Made by a program: the position numbers and the translations under genes. This document shows, piece by piece, positions 26,172 to 34,159 of a stretch of 64,000 nt of DNA. Origin of the DNA: Dichloromethanomonas sp964477085 (GTDB lineage: Bacteria > Bacillota > Desulfitobacteriia > Desulfitobacteriales > Syntrophobotulaceae); assembly GCA_964477085.1 (NCBI GenBank), contig CAYZDF010000002.1, forward strand, positions 41,988-105,987, given 5' to 3'. Position 1 is the first letter of the stretch, and the number at the start of each line of letters is the position of its first letter. A model generated the notes under the pieces. That model was not told the DNA's origin. It made no database searches and saw nothing but the letters and a program-made list of their open reading frames with translations.

Positions 26172-26687
26172 TTATTGATAGAGTGCATCGACAGCTTTTT
26201 TCATTTCTTCTCCTGTCATCAAGCCTACTTTCTTGGAGACAATGGTTCCCTCTTTATTGATGAAGAGAGAAACCGGAATATCGTTTGTCTTATAAAGACG
26301 GGCTACATCCTTCTTGGAGTCCAGGAGAACAGGGAATGAATATTGATTGTCTTCCATGAACTTTTTTACAATTTCTTCTTCTTCACCTGGATTGACGGTT
26401 AGCACAACCAAATCTTTAACTTTATATTCTTGGAAGATCTTTTCAATATCGGGCAGTTCATCTTTACACGGCCCGCACCAGGATGCCCAAAAATTAAGAT
26501 AGATGTTTTTGCCTTTATATTGACTTAAGGCAACGTTATTTCCTTGCAGGTCGGTCAGAGTGAAATCCGGGGCAGGGTTTCCCTTGTCAACTCCGCCGGA
26601 ACAGCCCGCTAATACTAAAGTTAGGATTAAGACCATAATAATGGCAGTACGCTTCATGATCTTAAAACCATTAAATTTTTTACTCAT
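26172..26687 (-). CDS. TlpA-like thioredoxin lipoprotein
   Basis: 171-residue lipoprotein: signal peptide with lipobox VLAGC, then NPAPDFTLTDLQG and the thioredoxin site WCGPC, and the cis-Pro segment NDIPVS. It is anchored outside the membrane and probably reduces or isomerises exported cysteines. Strongly similar to the product at 23369, but lipid-anchored rather than helix-anchored, and without its own ccdA. GGAGG precedes the ATG. Confidence 0.9.
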   Translation of the reverse strand: MSKKFNGFKIMKRTAIIMVLILTLVLAGCSGGVDKGNPAPDFTLTDLQGNNVALSQYKGKNIYLNFWASWCGPCKDELPDIEKIFQEYKVKDLVVLTVNPGEEEEIVKKFMEDNQYSFPVLLDSKKDVARLYKTNDIPVSLFINKEGTIVSKKVGLMTGEEMKKAVDALYQ

Positions 26688-26720
26688 CCGTTGTGCCTCC
26701 CGTACATTATTAAGCTGATA

Positions 26721-27101
26721 TTATTTAGTCATCCAAAGACCATGAATATTACAATACTCCCTTACACCTGTTACAGATTGAGGATCAACACAGAAAGAGG
26801 CTTCTGGTTTCTGACCGGGTGCGAGTTCAGCCCGCAGAACTTGATCGTTTGTCATTACCTCAATAAATTGGATGAAGTGTTTTTCTTCCATGGGATGCTC
26901 AATACTTCCAACTGCTACTTTGATACCGCCATTCATTGCTTCAACGACAGGGACGTGTTTCTCATTACCCGTGTCTTCGGACTTGGGTTCGAGCTTCTCC
27001 ATCGGCTTACCACAACAAACCAGGGAAGGAGCACCCGTATGAACGACCTCGACCACATTACCGCAGATATTGCATTTGTACAGATCTCTTAACTTCATCA
27101 T
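26721..27101 (-). CDS. dfx: Desulfoferrodoxin (superoxide reductase)
   Basis: Reduces superoxide to hydrogen peroxide without making oxygen, an anaerobe's defence. The 126 residues have the N-terminal desulforedoxin iron site (CNICG, then CCGKPM) and the catalytic Fe(His)4Cys site: HPMEEKHFI, and CNIHG near the C-terminus. So this is the two-iron class. The ATG at 27101 overlaps the stop of the flavo-diiron gene in ATGA; the second ATG at 27098 is also possible. The pair forms a coupled oxygen-defence operon. Confidence 0.96.
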   Translation of the reverse strand: MMKLRDLYKCNICGNVVEVVHTGAPSLVCCGKPMEKLEPKSEDTGNEKHVPVVEAMNGGIKVAVGSIEHPMEEKHFIQFIEVMTNDQVLRAELAPGQKPEASFCVDPQSVTGVREYCNIHGLWMTK

Positions 27102-28261
27102 ATTAGACTCCCCTCCAATTTATCTTTGATTTCTTCTAATTGATCCTCATCCGGAATATATTGGATGCGGATATTCTCAAGTGTTTCAAAGCCACAATCC
27201 TTAAGATATTGTTCTACTTGACCTATGCTTTGGCCTCCCCAGCCATAGGAACCGAAGGCCAATCCGATCCTGTCCTTAGGGGCAAGCCCCTTGAGGTAGG
27301 TCAGGAAGCTTGCGACATTGGGCATGAGATTATTATTCAGGGTCGGAGAACCAACACAAATATATTTAGCATCGATCACTTCGGTCATGATATCCGAAAT
27401 ATGATTGTTCTTGAGATTGAATAATCTTGCCTTATAACCTTTGCTTTCAAAGGCATTCATAATCGTTTCGGCGATGGTTTCGGTTGAATTCCACATTGTA
27501 TCGTAAATGATAACGGCTTTTTTGTCTGTGGCATTAACGCACCATTTTTCATAGGCATCAATAATCGTTGAAATGTGGGAACGCCATACTACACCATGAC
27601 TGGGAGCGATAATCTCCAGATCAAGGTCAGCCAGGGCACCTAATGCTTTCTTGACCTGAGCTCCATAGGGCAAGACAATGTTTGCATAATATTTTTGGGC
27701 TTCTTCCATGACGATCCCCAGAGGTAATTCATCGGCAAATCTCTCAGAAGAGGCAATATGCTGACCAAAGGCATCGTTAGAGAAGATGACTTTATCTTCC
27801 GGGATATAGGTAACCATATTATCCGGCCAATGAACCATAGGGGTATGAACAAAGGTCAAATTTCGTTTGCCGATATTCAAAACCTCTCCCATCTTAGCAA
27901 CATGGAAATTCCAATCTTCCTTATAATGAGCGCGAAGGCCTTTCTCGCCGTTAGGTGAAGTCACCAGTGTTGCGTTTTGGGCGATAGCCATAATTTCGGG
28001 AAGACTTCCGGAATGATCCGGTTCAACGTGGTTAGAGATGATGTAATCGATATCGGCAGGGTCAACCACATCGGAAATCCGATCCAGCATCTCATCGATC
28101 AAATGATACTTAACGGTGTCGATGAGCGTGATCTTCTCGTCTACTATCAGAAAGGCATTATATGTAGTTCCCCTCTGGGTAGAATATCCGTGGAAATTTC
28201 GGATGTTCCAATCAATCGCACCTACCCAGTAGATACCTTCACTTAGTTTCACTGCTTTCAT
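27098..28261 (-). CDS. fprA: FprA-type flavo-diiron protein (oxygen/NO reductase)
   Basis: 387-residue A-type flavoprotein. The N-terminal metallo-beta-lactamase-like diiron domain shows HVEPDHSGSLP, HWPDNM and SHGVVWR. The C-terminal flavodoxin domain binds FMN (DTMWNSTETIAE, SPTLNNN, GSYGWGG). It reduces oxygen to water or nitric oxide to N2O with electrons usually from rubredoxin. GAGGTG precedes the ATG. Translationally coupled to dfx downstream. Confidence 0.96.
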   Translation of the reverse strand: MKAVKLSEGIYWVGAIDWNIRNFHGYSTQRGTTYNAFLIVDEKITLIDTVKYHLIDEMLDRISDVVDPADIDYIISNHVEPDHSGSLPEIMAIAQNATLVTSPNGEKGLRAHYKEDWNFHVAKMGEVLNIGKRNLTFVHTPMVHWPDNMVTYIPEDKVIFSNDAFGQHIASSERFADELPLGIVMEEAQKYYANIVLPYGAQVKKALGALADLDLEIIAPSHGVVWRSHISTIIDAYEKWCVNATDKKAVIIYDTMWNSTETIAETIMNAFESKGYKARLFNLKNNHISDIMTEVIDAKYICVGSPTLNNNLMPNVASFLTYLKGLAPKDRIGLAFGSYGWGGQSIGQVEQYLKDCGFETLENIRIQYIPDEDQLEEIKDKLEGSLI

Positions 28262-28705
28262 ATTCTCACCTCATTTATATCTTTCTATATTTCAACTTTC
28301 CTTATCTTAAATCTTATAATAGACTGGATAATTTTTCAATATTACTTTGATAGAATAAATTATTAAATAAGTATTAATTTAAATAAATTACGAAGTTCAA
28401 TTATCTATCCACTATAGAGAGTTAAGTTTTGAAATTATTTTATTGCTTTTAACTGTTTAGCACAGTTTTCACCTCTTGATCTGGATATCACGTGTGGTTA
28501 TTTTTTGTTACTATTATGAGAGCATTTTCCAGGCAGTATTCAAAACATTCTTTCTTTTTTTGAGATGTTTGTTATTATGAAGTTCTACTTAAAAAATAAA
28601 TATTATTTTGTAGTAAAAATCTGTTTGTATTATTTACAAATAATTCTAAATTTTGCGATATTTTTGTATTATAATTTAAGTAAATTCAAGAAGGAGGGAT
28701 GGGTT
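28262..28705. other. Intergenic region, divergent fprA and GAF gene
   Basis: 444 bp with no ORF I can support. A TATAAT at about 28670 precedes the GAF gene, but no good -35 is visible. A small stem AACTGT/ACAGTT lies near 28448. Very AT-rich. Confidence 0.6.
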
Positions 28706-29533
28706 ATGTCGAAATCGTTAGTCAAAGACCTGTTAAAGAAACTAGACCGTGAGATACAGATCAAGAAGTTGCTCTCTGAATTGAATAATTATGTCAATCT
28801 TAAGGACTCGTTGACGGCTGTGATGAAACACTGTCAAGAAATATCCAATTGTGAAGCTATAGGAATACGATTAAATGATGGAAAAGAATATCCTTACTAT
28901 ACTTATGAAGGATTCCCACCAGCCTACGTGGTAAAAGAGAAGGGTCTCTGTTCCATGGAACAGGGGATTAAGAACTTTCAGTTTGAAGACGATCAAATCT
29001 GGTCAACTGTTTGTCTCTGCAGTGATATTATTAAAGGTAGGATCTCTAAAGATTACCCATGTTTTACGGCTAACGGAAGTTTTTGGACTAATCAATTGCC
29101 GGACATCATTGTAAAGAAGGGACAAAATCGTTTGTATTTTGGCTATAAATCTGTAGCCTTGATCCGCATTCTCGCTAAAGATGAGTGTATTGGCTTGATT
29201 CAACTCTTCAGCAATCACTCCCGATTTTCATTGGATATAATTCTCTACTTGGAAATGATCGGAACATATATCGGTGTGACTGTTTATAATAGTCTGATTT
29301 ACACAAAAATGAAAGATACCCTTGATTCTTTAAGCAAATTGACACCTATCTGTTCATACTGTAAAAGAATAAATGATGAAGAAGAAAAATGGGTGGTGAT
29401 TGAAGACTATCTTCATCGCCAAACGGGTGCAGAATTTACACATACCATCTGTCCCGATTGTATGGTTTCCTTATATCCTGAACTATTTGCAAAGATCGAA
29501 GCTAAATATAACGATGATCATGAAGATAGTTAG
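28706..29533 (+). CDS. GAF-domain protein with C-terminal CxxC motif pair
   Basis: 275-residue cytoplasmic protein. A short helical N-terminus is followed by a GAF-like sensor (about residues 25-215), containing cysteine-bearing segments KGLCSMEQG and WSTVCLCSDI. The tail has CSYCKRIND and CPDC about 37 residues apart. This CxxCKRI...ICPDC tail recurs at the ends of signalling proteins and probably binds zinc or iron. No output domain, so it may act as a partner to a kinase or cyclase. AAGGAGGG before the ATG at 28706 fixes the start; the frame is open upstream to 28565. Confidence 0.78.
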   Translation: MSKSLVKDLLKKLDREIQIKKLLSELNNYVNLKDSLTAVMKHCQEISNCEAIGIRLNDGKEYPYYTYEGFPPAYVVKEKGLCSMEQGIKNFQFEDDQIWSTVCLCSDIIKGRISKDYPCFTANGSFWTNQLPDIIVKKGQNRLYFGYKSVALIRILAKDECIGLIQLFSNHSRFSLDIILYLEMIGTYIGVTVYNSLIYTKMKDTLDSLSKLTPICSYCKRINDEEEKWVVIEDYLHRQTGAEFTHTICPDCMVSLYPELFAKIEAKYNDDHEDS

Positions 29534-29673
29534 GTTAGAGTGTATGATTTCGGATAAGATGTGGTCAGTAACAAATAAGGATAGGTCGAGGTAATAATAG
29601 AATGAATGAAAAAGATAAAGGGAAAAAATTATAAAAATAGAGCAAGAAATTGATAAGGCTGTCGCGATAAAGC

Positions 29674-29697
29674 AAGGACTACCATAGGGTAGTCCTT
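29674..29697. terminator. Hairpin between GAF gene and rubrerythrin gene
   Basis: Perfect 10-bp stem AAGGACTACC / GGTAGTCCTT with a 4-base loop between convergent genes. The T tracts are poor on both sides, so strength is uncertain. Confidence 0.5.
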
Positions 29698-29791
29698 CTC
29701 TAATAAGCGTCTCATAATTTTGTCACTAATCTAGTAACCGCAATAGATGAACTAATTCCAATATCCACGCTTGCATCAATCTGAGTGTTCT

Positions 29792-30328
29792 TTAATAATT
29801 TTTAGCTTCGACTTCAAAGTAAGCTTTGGGATGAACACAGACAGGGCAGAGTTCAGGTGCTTTCTTTGCTTCCAGGATATGTCCGCAGTTACGGCATTTC
29901 CAGGTTACTTTGTCGTTCTTGCAGAAGGCGGTATTCTGCTGGAGGTTCTCAAGCAGTTTCTTGTATCTTTCCTCGTGTTCCTTTTCGATCTTAGCTACAC
30001 CCTCAAAGAGTCTGGCTATCTCGTCAAATCCTTCTGCCTTGGCTTCTTCGGCCATACGTGCATACATGCTGGTCCATTCTTCATTTTCACCGGCAGCAGC
30101 TGCTGCAAGGTTTTCCTTGGTAGTACCAATCCCTTTGAGCTGTTTGAACCAAAGTTTAGCATGCTCTTTTTCGTTCTCAGCGGTTTCCAGGAAGATCCCG
30201 GCAATCTGTTCATAACCTTCCTTCTTAGCGACGGAAGCAAAATAAGTATACTTGTTTCTGGCCTGAGACTCACCGGCAAAAGCTTCCCACAAGTTCATTT
30301 CAGTCTTTGTTCCTTTGAGATCTTTCAT
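29792..30328 (-). CDS. rbr: Rubrerythrin
   Basis: 178-residue peroxide-scavenging protein: a ferritin-like diiron domain (EAFAGESQARNKY, ENEKEHAKLW, AKIEKEHEERY), then a rubredoxin-like FeCys4 domain (CRNCG, CPVC). It reduces hydrogen peroxide to water with rubredoxin electrons, complementing Dfx and FprA. The start is set at the ATG following GGATTGGGGAAAC; the frame is open to 30490 but the extra residues are not rubrerythrin-like. Confidence 0.95.
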   Translation of the reverse strand: MKDLKGTKTEMNLWEAFAGESQARNKYTYFASVAKKEGYEQIAGIFLETAENEKEHAKLWFKQLKGIGTTKENLAAAAAGENEEWTSMYARMAEEAKAEGFDEIARLFEGVAKIEKEHEERYKKLLENLQQNTAFCKNDKVTWKCRNCGHILEAKKAPELCPVCVHPKAYFEVEAKNY

Positions 30329-30555
30329 GTTTCCCCAATCCTTTCGCATTTCTATTTTTATTCCTGAAGTGCATTTCATACTCAACCTATATGAAATGGT
30401 AATATATCCGGTTGAATTTTTCAAGTATATTTTATAAGGATTACTATTTGCTAAAGATGATAAAAATCTATACTGCTGGTAAAAATCCAAATATTTAGGC
30501 CTGGCTTCGCATACACATGAAAGGAGACATAAGAAGTTTATTGGAGGATTGAAGA

Positions 30556-31029
30556 ATGGTCTATAAGATTGCCGAAGCCATGCTAACCTTTGATTCTATG
30601 GAAAATGACAAACTCCAAAAGCTCTGTTATTTTGCATACGCTTGGTATCTTACATTTTTTGGGGAACGACTTTTTGAAGAAAGGTTTGAAGCCTGGGAGA
30701 GGGGACCGGTTTGCCCTGAGCTCTTTGACAAATATAAGAAATACCGAAAAAGTCCTATCCCCAAATCAGACATGGTATTGGAAGGAATAATACCAGATGG
30801 TGATTTAAAAGAATTCTTGAGAGCGGTCTATGACGCTCACGGACATCTCAAAGAGCGGGAACTCTTGCATCTGGCGTGTTCAGAGGAACCTTGGATTTTG
30901 GCACTGAAGCGAATGGATGAAGAAGGTGATAACTCGATCTATAACGATGACGATATCATCAACTGGAATACACGAAAAGTGCTTAAAGAGCTGAATAAGG
31001 AAAACATGTGTCTGGTCTTTGAAGTTTAG
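30556..31029 (+). CDS. Panacea (SocA/DUF4065) domain protein, solitary
   Basis: 157-residue protein with the Panacea core: DKLQKLCYFAYAWYL, FEAWERGPVCPELFDKYKKY and ERELLHLACSEEPW. Panacea proteins are antitoxins or chaperone-like adaptors in many toxin-antitoxin pairs and are also found in phages. No toxin-sized ORF lies beside it: the next gene downstream is a convergent transporter 37 bp away and the upstream gene is rubrerythrin. Either it is a stand-alone member with another role or its partner was lost. GGAGG precedes the ATG. Confidence 0.82.
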   Translation: MVYKIAEAMLTFDSMENDKLQKLCYFAYAWYLTFFGERLFEERFEAWERGPVCPELFDKYKKYRKSPIPKSDMVLEGIIPDGDLKEFLRAVYDAHGHLKERELLHLACSEEPWILALKRMDEEGDNSIYNDDDIINWNTRKVLKELNKENMCLVFEV

Positions 31030-31065
31030 TCCTCGTACACAAGTCTCTAATTCAGTATAAAGAGG

Positions 31066-31968
31066 TTAGACCCATCCAATGATTCTGAAGATATGATCAA
31101 GGATCGTACACATGATTAGTCCCAAAATCATGGAATAGGATACAATACTGGAAGCAAATTGAGTGTCTTTCTCATATTCTGCAGAGAAAATAAGGCTCAT
31201 CAGCCCAATAGGGGCGGATGCAGCCATGATCACAGTGATGCGATCCATAGAATTAGTTAAGAGAAAAGAGACAACCACACCGATGGCGAGGCCCAGAAGC
31301 ATACGAAATGTAACAGAAAAAAGCACCAGCTTGATTTGCTTCAAAGTCGGTTGGAAATAGAATCCGAGTATGAACATGGGCAAAAAAACATTGACTTCTT
31401 TTAAGATAGAGAGTGGCTTTAGGAACATTTCTGGGATGGATAGGTCAAGTAATGAGATAATAAGTCCGAGAAAAAAAGCCCAAAGAGGTACAGACGCTAA
31501 GATTGGCTTAATACTGGAGAAAAGATTAAAATGACCCTTTCCATAGAAAATAAAGATGGCCTGGGCAAAAAAGTATATGGTAAAGGCGTTACCGATGTCA
31601 TAGAGGACCACCCGGGTTAAACCCTGGTCTCCGTAAGCAAGGTAGAAAAAGGGTGCCATGAAAAGCAGTGTATTGGTGATCAAGGGAATGGTTACAAATA
31701 CGCTTTCAGTTTCTGGAGCCAGTTTTAGCTTGCGGGCCAGGAGATAGAAGATTACGAACATTAATAGTTGGATAACGACAGCAACCAGTGGAATATAGAG
31801 TACATGGGCTATATCCTTGGTATTACTGGTCGATATCAGAATCGTAGCAGGCAGAGTAATGTTTATGATAAGGCGAGTTAGAATCTTTCCTGCATTTTCG
31901 GTATAAGCAAAATGTACTTTAAAGAGGTAACCGAGTATAAAGAAAAGAACCAATGGAAAGACGATCAT
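31066..31968 (-). CDS. AEC family transporter
   Basis: 300-residue membrane protein with about ten helices and the family pattern: LFFILGYLF near the start, LTRLIINITLPATIL, a mid-protein loop and the C-terminal repeat with MAASAPIGLMSLIFS. The Auxin Efflux Carrier family moves organic acids such as malate or malonate, or solutes of unknown nature, in bacteria. Substrate not assignable. AAGGAG is 14 bp upstream of the ATG. Single gene. Confidence 0.9.
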   Translation of the reverse strand: MIVFPLVLFFILGYLFKVHFAYTENAGKILTRLIINITLPATILISTSNTKDIAHVLYIPLVAVVIQLLMFVIFYLLARKLKLAPETESVFVTIPLITNTLLFMAPFFYLAYGDQGLTRVVLYDIGNAFTIYFFAQAIFIFYGKGHFNLFSSIKPILASVPLWAFFLGLIISLLDLSIPEMFLKPLSILKEVNVFLPMFILGFYFQPTLKQIKLVLFSVTFRMLLGLAIGVVVSFLLTNSMDRITVIMAASAPIGLMSLIFSAEYEKDTQFASSIVSYSMILGLIMCTILDHIFRIIGWV

Positions 31969-32152
31969 GTTGGATGGGGTCTCCTTATCTTAAGAGTAGT
32001 ATTATTATAGCTGATTGATGATAACATGAGTTGTTTTAACATGAGATAATTGCATATGATGGCTTTATTGTAACATTTCAAAAGATTGGTTGAAATAACT
32101 ATACGGATCAAACAAGTAAGTTACGGACATTGAAATGTTTTCATTTCCATAA

Positions 32153-32181
32153 TAGACACATTAAAACTTTGTACTTATAAA
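32153..32181 (+). promoter_or_regulatory. Promoter upstream of YeeE/YedE operon
   Basis: TAGACA (32153-32158), 17 bp spacer, TATAAA (32176-32181). A close match to the sigma-A consensus in both boxes. Start expected near 32188, inside the hairpin described next, giving a leader of about 140 nt. Confidence 0.6.
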
Positions 32182-32223
32182 GGTGCGCTTCGCCTAACGA
32201 AACGATCGGAGTGCAGCTTTTTT
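32180..32223 (+). terminator. Terminator-like hairpin in YeeE/YedE leader
   Basis: Thirteen-position stem (32180-32192 with 32207-32219; one mismatch, two G-U) and six T. No plus-strand gene lies upstream for it to end, so it may belong to an attenuator or a tiny RNA. The 361 bp region 31969-32329 otherwise has no gene. Confidence 0.5.
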
Positions 32224-32329
32224 GTTTTCAAAATTATATCAGATTCATCAAGGAGTGTGACTTTTGTCCTTTTAATAACAAACTAAAAAGACTAAGATTG
32301 AAATGTATTTTGGCAAAGGAGTGGCTTTT

Positions 32330-32857
32330 ATGGACGGTAAGTGGTCATGGGTAAAAGCAGGGGTTGCATTAGGTCTGCTTAATATCATCATCTTCTTTTC
32401 CGGAAATCACTTAGGTACCACCACCTTTTATGCTCAGACGACGGGATATATCACCAACTTCTTCTTCCCTGAGTGGATACCGATCAGTGCATGGACCAAA
32501 GGGACATGCGGCGGAACGGCAAGCTTAGCAGTAGGTTGGCAATGGCTGTTCGTTCTTGGCATTTTTATTGGTGCTTTGGTGGCAAGGAAAAGCAACAAAG
32601 TCGTTACCCCAAAAGAAAATGTACCGGAGATGTGGGCACAGCGATTTGGTTCCAAACCTTCGACCCGTTATGTGGCAGCATTTATTGGCGGATTTCTGCT
32701 CTTATTCGGAGCCAGAATGGCCGGAGGTTGTACCAGTAGTCATGTCATCAGTGGGATGAGTCAGATGGCGGTTAGTGGTATTGTTTTCGGATTAGCCGTT
32801 TTTGCTGCAGGAATACCTACTGCCTTACTTCTCTATAAAGGAGGTAGTTCCAAATGA
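32330..32857 (+). CDS. YeeE/YedE family sulfur transporter, first half
   Basis: 175-residue membrane protein with about five helices, equivalent to the N-terminal half of thiosulfate/sulfur transporters of the YeeE/YedE (TsuA) family. The conserved cysteine regions TKGTCGG and ARMAGGCTSSH are present, thought to relay thiosulfate through the pore. The start is the ATG 10 bp after AAGGAG. Its stop overlaps the start of the second half (ATGA), so the two halves are made together and probably form one transporter. Downstream lies an exported rhodanese. Confidence 0.9.
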   Translation: MDGKWSWVKAGVALGLLNIIIFFSGNHLGTTTFYAQTTGYITNFFFPEWIPISAWTKGTCGGTASLAVGWQWLFVLGIFIGALVARKSNKVVTPKENVPEMWAQRFGSKPSTRYVAAFIGGFLLLFGARMAGGCTSSHVISGMSQMAVSGIVFGLAVFAAGIPTALLLYKGGSSK

Positions 32858-33441
32858 ACAGTTTTATCGCTATTATACTCGGTATACTTTTTGGGCTTGT
32901 GTTACAACGAGCTGGTGCCCTGGAATATAACAATATTCTAAGAACCTTAAGGCTTATTGACATGCGCATAGCCAAATTTATGTTTCTGTCTGTGGGAATA
33001 TCGACTATTGGCGTCTTTGCCATGCGTACGATGGGACTTATCTCTCTGGAAATCATCAACTATAATGTGATCGGTACTCTGGGTGGAGGGCTGATCTTTG
33101 GTGTGGGCTTTGCCATTGCCGGTTATTGTCCCGGCACATGCATCGGGGCTTGGGCCGAAGGCAAAAAAGATGCAGCTTATGTGGTCCTTGGCGGTATTTT
33201 TGGAGTTCTGGGATTCACGCTGATTCAGGGCAGCATTGGGTCGGCCCTGATCAGTTTTAATATTGGTGAGGTCATGCTAGCAGACTATATCCCCATTAAC
33301 ACTCTTGCTTTGGCAGCGATTTACGCTCTGGCCATTGGAATCATCGTCTATGCTGTTGATAAAATCGAAAGTGCTCTTCAGCAAAAGAAACCAATTCATC
33401 TTGATCCAAAGGCTGCTTCAGGCCGAAGTGTAGCCAAGTAA
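32854..33441 (+). CDS. YeeE/YedE family sulfur transporter, second half
   Basis: 195-residue membrane protein with about five helices and the conserved segment GYCPGTCIGAWAEGKKDA, equivalent to the C-terminal half of YeeE/YedE transporters. Overlaps the first half by 4 bp. Split two-gene forms are common in bacteria and archaea. With the rhodanese, the cluster probably imports and mobilises thiosulfate or sulfane sulfur. Confidence 0.92.
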   Translation: MNSFIAIILGILFGLVLQRAGALEYNNILRTLRLIDMRIAKFMFLSVGISTIGVFAMRTMGLISLEIINYNVIGTLGGGLIFGVGFAIAGYCPGTCIGAWAEGKKDAAYVVLGGIFGVLGFTLIQGSIGSALISFNIGEVMLADYIPINTLALAAIYALAIGIIVYAVDKIESALQQKKPIHLDPKAASGRSVAK

Positions 33442-33457
33442 TAGGAGGTTATAGGAT

Positions 33458-33940
33458 ATGTTTAAATCTAATGGCGAGAAAGCCCTTGCGGCTGTCTGTA
33501 TGGTGTCTATTATTTTTATCAGTATGGTATTTGTTACCGGTATCGGTAAAGATGCCAATGCCTCAGAATCAATAGAACCGGCTGTCCTCAAGTACTTTGA
33601 ACGGATGCCGGATGATCAATATCGCATGGGTGCTGAAGAATTGGTCCCACTGCTCGAATCAAATGATATTTTCGTTCTGGATATTCGCAACGCTTCCGAC
33701 TATGAGAAGGATCATATCAAAGGAGCTGCTAATATTCCCTTTGCTGAAGTGGGACAAAACCTTGATCAGATCCCCAAGGATAAATTAGTTGTCCTTTACT
33801 GTTATACCGGACAAAATGGTGGACAAGTAGTTGCTGCCCTCAATCTCCTTGGCTATAACGCCAAATCGTTATCCGGTGGCTGGGGCGGTTGGGGAGCCTT
33901 AAGTGGCTCAACCCAAGAAACAGTGGAATGCCCAACCTAA
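33458..33940 (+). CDS. Exported rhodanese-like sulfurtransferase
   Basis: 160-residue protein with an N-terminal signal or anchor (about residues 10-28), then one rhodanese domain: DIRNASDYEKDHIKGAANIP and the active-site loop LYCYTGQNG with the persulfide-forming Cys near 113. The loop suits sulfane-sulfur transfer. AGGAGG precedes the ATG, 16 bp after the transporter half. It probably hands sulfur to, or takes it from, the YeeE/YedE transporter outside the cell. Confidence 0.92.
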   Translation: MFKSNGEKALAAVCMVSIIFISMVFVTGIGKDANASESIEPAVLKYFERMPDDQYRMGAEELVPLLESNDIFVLDIRNASDYEKDHIKGAANIPFAEVGQNLDQIPKDKLVVLYCYTGQNGGQVVAALNLLGYNAKSLSGGWGGWGALSGSTQETVECPT

Positions 33941-33968
33941 AAGGGTATAGAGTTTTTCGTGTAACGAA

Positions 33969-33996
33969 TATCTTATTGATCAATAGATGTTTTTTT
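33969..33996 (+). terminator. Terminator after sulfur-transporter operon
   Basis: A near-palindrome ATCT-TATTGATCAATA-GAT followed by a run of seven T, 30 bp after the rhodanese stop. Confidence 0.6.
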
Positions 33997-34023
33997 GTCT
34001 CCTTCACATATATCCTAAATATG

Positions 34024-34048
34024 AAGCAAGAGAATCTTGCTTCTTTTT
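34024..34048 (+). terminator. Second hairpin terminator
   Basis: Perfect 8-bp stem AAGCAAGA / TCTTGCTT with loop GAA, then CTTTTTCT. It probably backs up the terminator just upstream. Confidence 0.7.
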
Positions 34049-34159
34049 CTGTCTTCTTGTCTAATCAGTGTTCCTTTGGTAATATGAGTTCGAGGGAAGG
34101 CTGTGATCAGTTTTAAAAGAGTAAGCTATTCTAAATGATCTAAAGGAGATATTACTAAG

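Noticed and set aside
32330..33441. YeeE/YedE transporter as a frameshifted single gene
   Set aside because: The halves overlap in ATGA with good codon flow, and split two-gene forms are normal for the family.
33889..34116. 75-codon ORF after the rhodanese
   Set aside because: It overlaps the rhodanese end and runs through two terminator hairpins.
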